A program made the translations under genes and the position numbers. The notes beneath the pieces were generated by a model. It was given only the letters and a program-made list of their open reading frames with translations. It made no database searches and was not told where the DNA came from. From an uncultured Collinsella sp. (lineage in GTDB: Bacteria; Actinomycetota; Coriobacteriia; Coriobacteriales; Coriobacteriaceae), in contig CABUUB010000087.1 of NCBI GenBank assembly GCA_902494625.1, positions 1 through 7,140 on the forward strand: DNA of 7,140 bases. The letters are read 5' to 3'. Shown one piece after another: positions 1 to 6,456 of the stretch (position 1 is the stretch's first letter; every line of letters begins with the position of its first letter).

Positions 1-80
1 CATTTTGCCCTCCAAACGGCACTACCGCCGGCAACATCCAGCAGATACGCTGAATCTAGTCGTATAGGCCCTATGAGAAC

Positions 81-85
81 GGGAG
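81..85 (+). promoter_or_regulatory. Shine-Dalgarno site that fixes the surface-protein start
   Basis: GGGAG lies 5 nt before the ATG at 91. The upstream in-frame ATG at 73 has no purine-rich site in front of it, so translation most likely begins at 91. Confidence 0.7.
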
Positions 86-90
86 CAACC

Positions 91-1872
91 ATGGCAGCCT
101 TGTTCACGACCCCCAAACGCAATGACACTACCGCCGGAACCCATGTTGCCGAACCCGACGTTCGCCGTCGCATAGGACTCGCGCACGGCAGCTGGCGCCG
201 CGTGACGCGCCGCATCGTCGCGGGCGCCGTGTGCGCGCTCACGGTGAGCTCGCTGCTCATGCCGAGCGTCTCGCTCGCAGCGGAATGGGTCAAGGTCGGC
301 GGCAACAAGTACAACACCGCGGCGGGCGACGAGGCCGGTACCTGGTCGTGGGACGGCGCCGACGACTTGAAGCTCAACAACTATAACGGCGGCGAGATCC
401 AGGCCGCAGGCAAGCTCAACGTGAATTACTCGGGAACCAACATCGTCACTGCCGAATGGATCGAAAGCATCAACGTTTCTCATGGCACTAACGAGAATGC
501 CGAGCTCAATATCCAAGGCAACGAGGGCGGCACGCTCAGCGTGACATCTACTGAGGACGCTATCCTCTCCACGGGTAATATCAACATCGACGGAGCCGGA
601 TCCGTCAACGCCACGAGCACTGGGTTTGATGCCATCAATGCCGGAGGTGATCTCGCTATCAAAGGTTCGGGCAACGTCAACGCCACGGGTGCATCGGATG
701 GCATCAGGGCAAACGGCAATATCACGATTGACGACAGCGGAGCCGTCACCGCCAGGGCTACCAAGGACAAGGGTATTGGAGCCGACAAGAACCTCACCAT
801 CAAGGGTGACGGGACGGTCGAGGCAAGCTCAGCCGATGGTGAGGCCCTTTGGAGCGGCGGCAATATCAACATCTCGGACGGCAGCCAGGTCAAGGCAAAC
901 GCCGAGGGATATCTTGCCGTCGACACTGAGGGCAGTCTCGCGGTCACGAACGCCTCCCTTGACGCAAGCGGTGTTGAATATGGCGTCTATGCCCACAAGG
1001 GCGTTACGCTCGATCACGCGACCGTGACGGTCCGTACCAGCGCGAACGGCGGCCAGGCCATCGCCCTCATCACTGACGGGGGCGACATCGACATCAAGAA
1101 CGGCTCCACCGTGGACGCGTTTGCGGAAGGCGAGGTTTCGGCTGCATTCTCCACCAGAAACGATCGACCCAACGAGAAGGGCGGCCACATCTACATCAGC
1201 GACTCCGTTGTCAAGGCCATAGCCCGCTATGTCGAGAACGGCGACGGCCCCATCCCCTACAGCGAAAACCAAGATGGCGAGACGAGGCGCGAACCCCAAG
1301 GCGAGAACATCGGCATCATCGCCCAGACCAGCGAGGGCGTCACACCCGCAGTCATCTCGATCATCCGCAGCAAGGTAACGGCCGAAGGAGATACAGCGGC
1401 AATCTTTGCCCGTGCCATGAGCGCTGACGGCAAGACAATCGGCACCATCAAGATTGAGAACGCCGCCATCCAGACGCCCGAAGGCGGCAAGGTCATTGAC
1501 TATCGCAAGCTCCGTGACGGCATCTACGAGGCAGGCCAGGCCATCGGCACGGGCGACGCCACGGTCGACTCCCTCTATATCAAAGCAGTCGCCAAAAGTA
1601 CGACCATCGCACCTCCCGAGGTAGCCAAGCCGGAAGACCCCAAGCCCGACGAGACCAAGCCCGCAGAAAGCAAGCCCGCGGAGTCCAAGCAGAACCCCAA
1701 GCCTGAGGGCTCAAAGCCGACCAAGGCCGTTGCGGCTTCAACCACGAAAGCCAAGACTACCGGCGTGCTCGCGGCAACCGGCGACACCTCGGGTGCGGCC
1801 ATCGTGGCAACCGTCCTTGCGGGAACAGCCGCTATCGCCGCAGGCACCATGGCGAGCCGTAAGCGTTCTTAA
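91..1872 (+). CDS. Secreted beta-helix repeat surface protein with LAATG cell-wall sorting signal
   Basis: Predicted cell-wall-anchored surface protein of unknown ligand (593 aa). The ATG at 91 is preferred over the in-frame ATG at 73 because GGGAG (81-85) lies 5 nt before it. A long basic N-terminus, rich in Arg at residues 25-41, is followed by a hydrophobic core (about 42-57) and a likely signal peptidase site after SLAA (residue 64). From about 139 to 290 the protein repeats every 23-25 residues, with rung starts near 139, 164, 188, 211, 235, 259 and 283. The pattern is (N/D)-L/I-x-I-x-G-x-G-x-V-x-A, and similar rungs continue to about 390. This resembles right-handed beta-helix proteins annotated as Cthe_2159-like carbohydrate-binding domains. 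Residues 508-545 are a Lys/Pro/Glu spacer with a tandem KPAES. LAATGD (560-565), a hydrophobic segment and a final RKRS form a sorting signal; LAXTG is typical of class E sortase substrates. Sugar binding or adhesion is inference only. Confidence 0.9.
   Translation: MAALFTTPKRNDTTAGTHVAEPDVRRRIGLAHGSWRRVTRRIVAGAVCALTVSSLLMPSVSLAAEWVKVGGNKYNTAAGDEAGTWSWDGADDLKLNNYNGGEIQAAGKLNVNYSGTNIVTAEWIESINVSHGTNENAELNIQGNEGGTLSVTSTEDAILSTGNINIDGAGSVNATSTGFDAINAGGDLAIKGSGNVNATGASDGIRANGNITIDDSGAVTARATKDKGIGADKNLTIKGDGTVEASSADGEALWSGGNINISDGSQVKANAEGYLAVDTEGSLAVTNASLDASGVEYGVYAHKGVTLDHATVTVRTSANGGQAIALITDGGDIDIKNGSTVDAFAEGEVSAAFSTRNDRPNEKGGHIYISDSVVKAIARYVENGDGPIPYSENQDGETRREPQGENIGIIAQTSEGVTPAVISIIRSKVTAEGDTAAIFARAMSADGKTIGTIKIENAAIQTPEGGKVIDYRKLRDGIYEAGQAIGTGDATVDSLYIKAVAKSTTIAPPEVAKPEDPKPDETKPAESKPAESKQNPKPEGSKPTKAVAASTTKAKTTGVLAATGDTSGAAIVATVLAGTAAIAAGTMASRKRS
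1657..1686 (+). repeat. Tandem 15-nt repeat in the wall-spanning spacer
   Basis: Two 15-nt units (1657-1671 and 1672-1686) each encode K-P-A-E-S inside the Lys/Pro-rich region just before the sorting signal. The copies differ mainly at third codon positions, so the repeat is kept at protein level. Such spacers usually cross the peptidoglycan layer and vary in length between strains. Confidence 0.7.
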
Positions 1873-1929
1873 ACGCCTCTGCGCACATGGCAGCTCCCGC
1901 GAAGGCCCCGAGCCCCAGCACCGTTTAAC

Positions 1930-1967
1930 AACGCCACCGCCGAGCTCCCCTCCGGCGGTGGCGTTTT
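1930..1967 (+). terminator. Intrinsic terminator after the surface-protein gene
   Basis: A perfect 13-bp GC-rich stem (1930-1942 with 1953-1965) has a 10-nt loop and runs into TTTT at 1964-1967. It lies 58 nt after the stop codon. The opposite strand has no good T-tract, so it acts on plus-strand transcripts and isolates the surface-protein gene from the esterase gene. Confidence 0.9.
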
Positions 1968-2032
1968 CCATATGCGTCCGCAGGGGATGCACGAGATTGT
2001 CTTTGGTCTAGCCCAACCGGCATACGCTGGCG

Positions 2033-2041
2033 TGCGACAAT
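2033..2041 (+). promoter_or_regulatory. Possible extended -10 promoter for the esterase gene
   Basis: TGC followed by GACAAT (4 of 6 to TATAAT) has the TGn extended -10 form and would start transcription about 30 nt before the esterase ATG. There is no recognisable -35 box. A promoter is expected somewhere here because a terminator precedes this region, but this exact site is weakly supported. Confidence 0.25.
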
Positions 2042-2079
2042 TGGGGCTGCCGATATCACAACACTGAGAGAAGCCCGTC

Positions 2080-2745
2080 ATGGAAGCGCATCAAAAGCAG
2101 ATAACCGTTTATTCGAATCATACGGAAAGCGCGCCTGTCATCTACCTTCCTGTGGTCGTGGGCGACGGCAGCGAGGTTTATAAGTGTTGCCGAGAGCTCG
2201 ACTGCCCACCGTTCACCCTTGTCGCCATTGGCGGGCTCGATTGGAATCGCGAGCTGAGCCCCTGGGCATGCGACGGGACCGTACGCGATGCCGAGCCTTT
2301 CGGCGGCCAAGCTGCCGGTTTTCTCGATGAGCTGCTGAATCAGATAATCCCCCAGGTCGAGTCGTCGCTTCCTCAGCCGCCCACCTGGCGCGGCGTTGCC
2401 GGCTACTCGCTCGCGGGCCTCTTCGCGCTTTGGTCCCTCTGGCAAACCGGTGCCTTAGACCGCGCCGCGAGCGCATCGGGGTCGCTATGGTTTCCCGACT
2501 TTGTCGATTGCGCCAGCACGGCGCCATTTGCCGGCAGCCCGCAAGCTGTCTATCTGTCGCTCGGCAAAAAGGAAACCAAGACGCCCAACCGCATGATGAG
2601 GCACGTGCTCGACGACACGCGCGCAATGGAAGAGCTACTCATCGAGCGCGGCATCCCAACAACGATGGAACTCAACCCCGGCAATCACTTTGCCCAAACC
2701 GACTTGCGCATGGCCCGCGGCATACACTGGATACTGACGCATTAA
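2080..2745 (+). CDS. Alpha/beta-hydrolase, putative esterase
   Basis: A 221-aa single-domain alpha/beta-hydrolase of the putative-esterase type (Fes/IroE/BES1-like), probably cytoplasmic because no signal peptide or membrane segment is seen. The nucleophile elbow is G-Y-S-L-A-G at residues 108-113, with Ser110 as the expected nucleophile. The catalytic His is probably His203 in the NPGNHF motif near the C-terminus. The acid may be Glu165 in LSLGKKE, where relatives often carry an acidic residue after the beta-strand. GAGAAG-like sequence (2066-2073) sits 6 nt before the ATG. The gene stands alone between a terminator upstream and a shared hairpin downstream, so context gives no substrate. Hydrolysis of a small ester, a siderophore or an acyl conjugate are all possible. 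The family call is firm and the substrate is unknown. Confidence 0.88.
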   Translation: MEAHQKQITVYSNHTESAPVIYLPVVVGDGSEVYKCCRELDCPPFTLVAIGGLDWNRELSPWACDGTVRDAEPFGGQAAGFLDELLNQIIPQVESSLPQPPTWRGVAGYSLAGLFALWSLWQTGALDRAASASGSLWFPDFVDCASTAPFAGSPQAVYLSLGKKETKTPNRMMRHVLDDTRAMEELLIERGIPTTMELNPGNHFAQTDLRMARGIHWILTH

Positions 2746-2783
2746 ATATGGCGCCCACGCGTACGCATGGGCGCCATATTTTT
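2744..2783. terminator. Bidirectional terminator between the convergent esterase and uracil permease genes
   Basis: A perfect 14-bp stem (2744-2757 with 2768-2781) has a 10-nt loop containing the palindrome GCGTACGC. On the plus strand it ends in TTTTT (2779-2783), giving a strong terminator for the esterase gene. On the minus strand the tail is ATATTTAAT, a weaker U-tract that can still serve the permease transcript. The left arm begins inside the esterase TAA stop codon, so the terminator is packed directly against the gene. Confidence 0.88.
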
Positions 2784-2803
2784 GATTTAGCTGAACACAA
2801 CTA

Positions 2804-4138
2804 CTACTCGACAGTCTCCTCAAGCTCAGAAACGTCGAACTCGAAGTCGTTACCCGGCAGAATCGCGTTGAGCACGATGCCCACCAGTGAGCCCACGGCA
2901 ATGCCGGACAGTGAAATGGTCACGCCGCCCAGCTCCAACACGATGGCGCCGGCGGCGCTGTACGCGATGCCGAGCGAAAGTACGAGTACCAGAGCGGCCA
3001 CCAGCACGTTGCGGTTGTTCTGGAAATCGACCTGGTTCTCAATGAGGTTGCGCACGCCTACGGCACTGATCATGCCGTAGAGTACGAGCGACACGCCGCC
3101 GATAACGCATGGCGGCATGGCGGCGATGACCGCGGCGAACTTGGGGCAGAACGAAAGCACGATGGCGCAGCACGCGGCAATGCGAATCACGCGCGGGTCG
3201 AACACGCGCGTCAGGGCAAGCACGCCGGTGTTCTCGCCATACGTGGTGTTGGCCGGAGCGCCAAAGAGCGAAGCCAGAATCGTGGCGAGACCATCGCCGA
3301 GCAGCGTGCGATGCAGGCCGGGATCGGCAATGTAGTTGCGCTCGCAGGTGGAGCCAATAGCGGAGATATCACCGATATGCTCGATCATGGTTGCAAAGGC
3401 CAACGGCATGATGGTGATGATGGCTGTCGTGGCAAGACCGCTATCGAACTGCGGCCCAAAGAGCGCAAACACGGTGTTATCCCACACGATGGGCAGACCG
3501 ACCCAGGGAGCGGCTGCGACGCCAGAAAAGTCGACCTCGCCCAGCGCAGCCGCAACGGCATAGCTCACCACAACGCCCAGCAGAATCGGCACGATCTTGA
3601 CCATGCCGCGACCCCAAATGTTGCAGATCACGATAACGGCAACGGCAATAACAGCCACAAGCCAGTTGGTCTGGCAGTTGGCAATAGCGGAGCTCGCCAG
3701 AATCAAGCCGATGGAAATGACGATAGGGCCAGTCACCACCGGCGGGAAGAAGCGCATGACGCGCTTGGCGCCAAAGGCGCGGAAGAGCGCCGCCAGCACC
3801 GGATAGAGCAGGCCGGCACAAGCTACGCCCAGGCAGGCGTAGGGCAAAAGCTCGGTCTCGCCGTTGGGCGCGATTGCGGCATAACCGGCAATAAAGGCAA
3901 ACGATGAGCCCAAAAATGCCGGCACCTTACCGCGCGACAGGAAGTGGAACAGCAGCGTGCCCAAGCCGGCAAACAAAAGCGTTGCCGATACCGAGAGGCC
4001 GGTGAGCACGGGCACCAGCACGGTGGCGCCAAACATGGCAAACAGGTGCTGTAGGCCGAGCAGGAACATGCGCGGGCGGCCGAGCGACGATGCGTCGTAG
4101 ATGGCATCGCTGACGGCGGGCGTCGAGGACTGGGACAT
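2804..4138 (-). CDS. uraA: Uracil permease, NCS2/UraA family
   Basis: A 444-aa polytopic inner-membrane symporter that imports uracil for pyrimidine salvage. The sequence is hydrophobic throughout, with about 14 probable transmembrane segments, and has the normal family length. Diagnostic motifs are FLGSSFAF near residues 75-82, EHIGD at 253-257 and NTTYGENTG near 296-304. Glu253 and Glu302 are exactly 49 residues apart, as are the uracil-contacting Glu241 and Glu290 of E. coli UraA. NTTYGEN favours uracil over purine transport. The position of E. coli His245 is Asp257 here, which is common in this family outside enterics. GAAAGGA (4144-4150) ends 5 nt before the ATG. No PyrR-binding leader or uracil attenuator is evident. 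The gene lies 122 nt downstream of the methionine synthase-like gene on the same strand, and no clear terminator separates them. Confidence 0.95.
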   Translation of the reverse strand: MSQSSTPAVSDAIYDASSLGRPRMFLLGLQHLFAMFGATVLVPVLTGLSVSATLLFAGLGTLLFHFLSRGKVPAFLGSSFAFIAGYAAIAPNGETELLPYACLGVACAGLLYPVLAALFRAFGAKRVMRFFPPVVTGPIVISIGLILASSAIANCQTNWLVAVIAVAVIVICNIWGRGMVKIVPILLGVVVSYAVAAALGEVDFSGVAAAPWVGLPIVWDNTVFALFGPQFDSGLATTAIITIMPLAFATMIEHIGDISAIGSTCERNYIADPGLHRTLLGDGLATILASLFGAPANTTYGENTGVLALTRVFDPRVIRIAACCAIVLSFCPKFAAVIAAMPPCVIGGVSLVLYGMISAVGVRNLIENQVDFQNNRNVLVAALVLVLSLGIAYSAAGAIVLELGGVTISLSGIAVGSLVGIVLNAILPGNDFEFDVSELEETVE

Positions 4139-4207
4139 GGATGTCCTTTCGAATGGAAGGGCGATCAGGCATATCGGATAACCTGCCCGAACGATACGAT
4201 CCGAACC

Positions 4208-4213
4208 ATTGTA
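4208..4213 (-). promoter_or_regulatory. Possible -10 box for the uracil permease gene
   Basis: On the minus strand TACAAT matches the -10 consensus at 5 of 6 positions and would give a leader of about 65 nt. No matching -35 hexamer is found at 16-18 nt, so it is only a candidate. The permease could instead be read through from the gene upstream. Confidence 0.28.
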
Positions 4214-4260
4214 CGCGATACACTATGCCTCGCACGCGCCGCCACCTGCAAACACTAGCG

Positions 4261-5394
4261 CTATTTCCAAACGCGCTCGGCAATGCGCTTGACCAGCGCG
4301 ATCTTTGCCCATTGCTCATCCTCGGTCAGCTTGTTGCCAATCTCGCAGCTGGCAAAGCCGCACTGAGGCGACAGATACAGGTTCTCGAGCGGCACGTACT
4401 TTGCGGCTTCACGGATGCGCTCGACGATAACATCCTCGTTCTCGAGCTCTGCCGCCTTGGTGGTTACCAAGCCCAGCACGACCTTCTTGCCCGGGGCAAC
4501 GTACTTGAGCGGCTCAAAACCGCCGGCGCGCGGCGTATCGAACTCCAGGTAAAATGCATCGACATCCTCGTTTGCGAACAGGTACGGCGCGATGGGGTCA
4601 TAGCCGCCCTCGAAGGCATAGGTGGAGTGGTAGTTGCCGCGGCACACATGCGTGTTGATGACCAGATCGTCGGGCTTGTCCGCGATGGCGGCATTGTTGA
4701 GCGCCACACCCAGCTCGCTTACCTTTTGCAGATCGACCGGGCTCATGCCGGTTTTGGCGACAAAATCGGTGTCGCAGTAGATGCCCCAGGTGCAGTCATC
4801 AAACTGGATGTTGCGGCAGCCTGCTGCGTACAGGTCGGCGATCACCGTGCGATAAGCGGCTGCGATGGCGTCGGCAAGTTCCTCATCGGTCTTATAGACA
4901 GCGCGCAGGCTCTCCTGCTGGCCGTCGCAGCGGTCGAGCGTGACTTCGGAGAACGTCTGGATCGGCGCCGGAATGGTTTGCCGCGCGACCTGGCCCTCCC
5001 CCTCGAGCGCCTTGACAAATTTAAAGTGCTCGACGAACGGATGGTTCTCGCCGCTAATGGGGCCGGTTACCACGGCGGTGTCGGCTGTGGTCTCCTCGTC
5101 GTGGAACATATAGCCCGTACGCGAGGTACGGCGTTCAATGCCGTTGAGCCCCCACATAAAGTCGAGGTGCCAGTAACTGCGGCGAAACTCGCCATCGGTA
5201 ATCACCTGCAGGCCAGCGGACTTTTGCTTGTCCACCAGGTCGCGAATGGCCTCATCCTCGACGGCCTTAAGACCGGCGGCGTCGAGTGTGCCCGCAGCAT
5301 AGGCGGCACGGGCGTCCTTTACGGCCTGTGGACGAAGAAAGCTGCCGACGATATCGGCGCGAAACGGCGCGTTCAGCGTGGTTAAAGCACTCAT
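4261..5394 (-). CDS. Short cobalamin-independent methionine synthase-like methyltransferase (MetE C-terminal domain, YxjG/YxjH type)
   Basis: A 377-aa zinc-dependent methyltransferase related to the catalytic C-terminal half of MetE, expected to methylate homocysteine (or a related thiol) to make methionine in the cytoplasm. Full MetE has about 750-790 residues; this protein lacks the N-terminal half. It starts with the family signature FRADIVGSFLRP. All four zinc ligands are visible: His249 and Cys251 in HVCRGN, Glu284 in YLEFD, and Cys345 in PQCGF. The H-x-C pair and the 61-residue Glu-to-Cys spacing equal those of E. coli MetE (641, 643, 665, 726). The ATG at 5394 is chosen over the one at 5412 because AAGGGAG (5401-5407) lies 6 nt before it. 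A LysR-type gene lies directly upstream, with a LysR-type operator between. No S-box riboswitch is seen. The methyl donor, folate or another, cannot be told from sequence. Confidence 0.9.
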   Translation of the reverse strand: MSALTTLNAPFRADIVGSFLRPQAVKDARAAYAAGTLDAAGLKAVEDEAIRDLVDKQKSAGLQVITDGEFRRSYWHLDFMWGLNGIERRTSRTGYMFHDEETTADTAVVTGPISGENHPFVEHFKFVKALEGEGQVARQTIPAPIQTFSEVTLDRCDGQQESLRAVYKTDEELADAIAAAYRTVIADLYAAGCRNIQFDDCTWGIYCDTDFVAKTGMSPVDLQKVSELGVALNNAAIADKPDDLVINTHVCRGNYHSTYAFEGGYDPIAPYLFANEDVDAFYLEFDTPRAGGFEPLKYVAPGKKVVLGLVTTKAAELENEDVIVERIREAAKYVPLENLYLSPQCGFASCEIGNKLTEDEQWAKIALVKRIAERVWK

Positions 5395-5400
5395 AGATAT

Positions 5401-5407
5401 CTCCCTT
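5401..5407 (-). promoter_or_regulatory. Shine-Dalgarno site that fixes the metE-like start
   Basis: On the minus strand AAGGGAG lies 6 nt before the ATG at 5394. It falls just inside a longer reading frame that begins at 5412, and the sequence before 5412 has no comparable site. The start at 5394 also puts the conserved RADIVGSFLRP motif close to the N-terminus, as in relatives. Confidence 0.75.
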
Positions 5408-5434
5408 TGCATTGGTTGCTTTACTGGGACAAAG

Positions 5435-5448
5435 TATGAGCGCTCATA
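5435..5448. promoter_or_regulatory. Perfect 14-bp palindrome in the metE-like promoter region
   Basis: TATGAGCGCTCATA is a perfect uninterrupted palindrome about 41 nt before the metE-like ATG. It overlaps the candidate -10 hexamer TATATG (5445-5450, minus strand) and the expected transcription start. It differs in sequence and geometry from the LysR-type box 33 bp upstream of it, so it may bind another regulator. Function is inferred from symmetry and position only. Confidence 0.4.
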
Positions 5449-5450
5449 TA
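5445..5450 (-). promoter_or_regulatory. Candidate -10 box of the metE-like gene
   Basis: TATATG on the minus strand matches 5 of 6 positions of TATAAT. The -35 region at 16-18 nt is poor, as is common for promoters that need an activator. Transcription from here would begin near 5438 and place the inverted repeat at 5481-5503 at about -43 to -65, the usual position for a LysR recognition site. Confidence 0.35.
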
Positions 5451-5480
5451 GCCATCGTAAAATATACGTTTATAACAGTT

Positions 5481-5503
5481 TGATATAGAGGCTTCCTATA
5501 TCA
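5481..5503. promoter_or_regulatory. LysR-type operator resembling the MtaR/MetR Met-box
   Basis: TGATATAG, 7 nt, then CTATATCA form a perfect 8-bp inverted repeat. Inside it T5486 and A5498 give the T-N11-A motif of LysR-family sites, in the form ATAG-N7-CTAT. From memory, the streptococcal MtaR/MetR Met-box is TATAGTTTSAAACTATA, and its outer half-sites and 7-nt spacer match this site. It lies between the lysR stop codon and the metE-like gene, about 98 nt (centre) before the ATG. It is not followed by a T-run on either strand, so it is not a terminator. Confidence 0.7.
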
Positions 5504-5549
5504 GTTGGGACTGCCATGAAGAGATTTGACCTGTACAGGACGCAGCAGT

Positions 5550-6446
5550 CTAGATATGCTGACGGATCGCGTCGATATAGGCTTGACCGTAGCGCGTAAG
5601 CGTCGTGTTCTTGCGCGTGATGATGCCGATCTCCATGTACTCATCCACATCGAGCGGAATCGAGATAATGCCGGGGCCGTTGAGTTCGTGGCTAATTACG
5701 CCCGAGCACACCGTGTAGCCGTTGAGGCCCATGGCCAGGTTGAACAGCGTCGCACGGTCGCGCACGCGGATATTCTTGCGACGCTCAAACGTCGAGGTCA
5801 GCTCCTCGGAATAGTAAAACGAGTTGTAACTGCCCTGCTCGTAGGACAGGAACGGGTAGTCTTCCAAGTCCTCGAGCGTCACGCTGGAGCGGGCCGCCAG
5901 CGGATGGTCGGCGCAGACGAAGACATGCGGCGTGGCGCAGAAGAGCCCTTCGAACACGAGCTCGTTGGCCACCAGCATGCGCTCGATGACCTCGCGGTTG
6001 TGCTCGGACAGATATAGGATGCCCAGTTCGCTTTTCATATGCGCGACGTCCTCGATAATCTCGTGAGTCTGCTCCTCGCGCAGGGTAAAGTCATAGCGCG
6101 CGGCATCGAACTCACGGATCACATCGACAAACGCGTTGACGGCAAAGGAATAATGCTGGCAGCTCACACTAAAGTGCGGCACCTGCTCGGACGCGCCCTT
6201 GTACTTGCCTTCGAGCAGATCCGCCTGATCGAGCACCTGGCGCGCGTAGCCCAAGAAGGTCTCGCCCTCCTCGGACACAATGACACCCTTGTTGGTGCGC
6301 TCAAAGATGTGCACACCCATCTCGTTTTCGAGATCGCGGATCGACGCGGTAATCGAAGGCTGCGACACAAAGAGCCGGCGCGAGGCTTCGGTAATGCTGC
6401 CGCATTCGGCAACTTTGACGACATACCTGAGCTGCTGAAGCTTCAT
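5550..6446 (-). CDS. LysR-type transcriptional regulator, MtaR/MetR/CmbR-like
   Basis: A 298-aa DNA-binding regulator of normal LysR length, acting in the cytoplasm. The N-terminal winged helix-turn-helix covers about residues 1-60. The HTH core is near 17-37 (SITEASRRLFVSQPSITASI), followed by LENEMGVHIFERTNKG. The effector-binding domain runs from about 92 to 298. Its features SVSCQHYSFAVNAF, a mid-domain EDYPFLSYEQGSYNSFYYSEE and RDRATLFNL recall the sulfur-amino-acid regulators of streptococci and lactobacilli (MtaR/MetR, CmbR). That assignment is from memory and is less sure than the family. GGGAGGG (6451-6457) precedes the ATG and touches the stop codon of the HAD gene, suggesting coupled translation. 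The methionine synthase-like gene directly downstream, with a LysR box in the gap, is the probable target. Autoregulation cannot be judged because the gene's own promoter is not separate. Confidence 0.93.
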   Translation of the reverse strand: MKLQQLRYVVKVAECGSITEASRRLFVSQPSITASIRDLENEMGVHIFERTNKGVIVSEEGETFLGYARQVLDQADLLEGKYKGASEQVPHFSVSCQHYSFAVNAFVDVIREFDAARYDFTLREEQTHEIIEDVAHMKSELGILYLSEHNREVIERMLVANELVFEGLFCATPHVFVCADHPLAARSSVTLEDLEDYPFLSYEQGSYNSFYYSEELTSTFERRKNIRVRDRATLFNLAMGLNGYTVCSGVISHELNGPGIISIPLDVDEYMEIGIITRKNTTLTRYGQAYIDAIRQHI

Positions 6447-6456
6447 AGCGCCCTCC

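Noticed and set aside
64..74. 11-bp palindrome ATAGG-C-CCTAT just before the surface-protein start as a second Met-box
   Set aside because: The half-sites resemble those at 5481-5503, but the spacing is wrong for T-N11-A and the gene has no link to methionine.
3374..3382. Asp257 in the permease in place of the His found in E. coli UraA as a sign of altered substrate
   Set aside because: EHIGD is widespread in NCS2 transporters, and the two key glutamates and the NTTYGEN motif remain, so this is normal variation.
4139..4260. Uracil-responsive leader (PyrR binding or attenuator) before the permease
   Set aside because: Only a 6-bp inverted pair (TCGGAT/ATCCGA) with a 20-nt loop is present. 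There is no T-run terminator and no PyrR-type consensus loop.
4141..5385. Long plus-strand open frame of 414 codons opposite the metE-like gene
   Set aside because: It is antisense to a gene with full family motifs, and its translation shows no recognisable domain. High GC commonly leaves such frames open opposite real genes.
5481..5503. Inverted repeat as an intrinsic terminator for lysR
   Set aside because: The stem is AT-rich and short, with no T-run on either strand; the T-N11-A geometry and position fit an operator better.
5395..5549. SAM (S-box) or other riboswitch upstream of the metE-like gene
   Set aside because: Related Bacillus genes use S-boxes, so I looked for one. The region is short and AT-rich, and lacks the conserved helices and G-rich core of a SAM aptamer.
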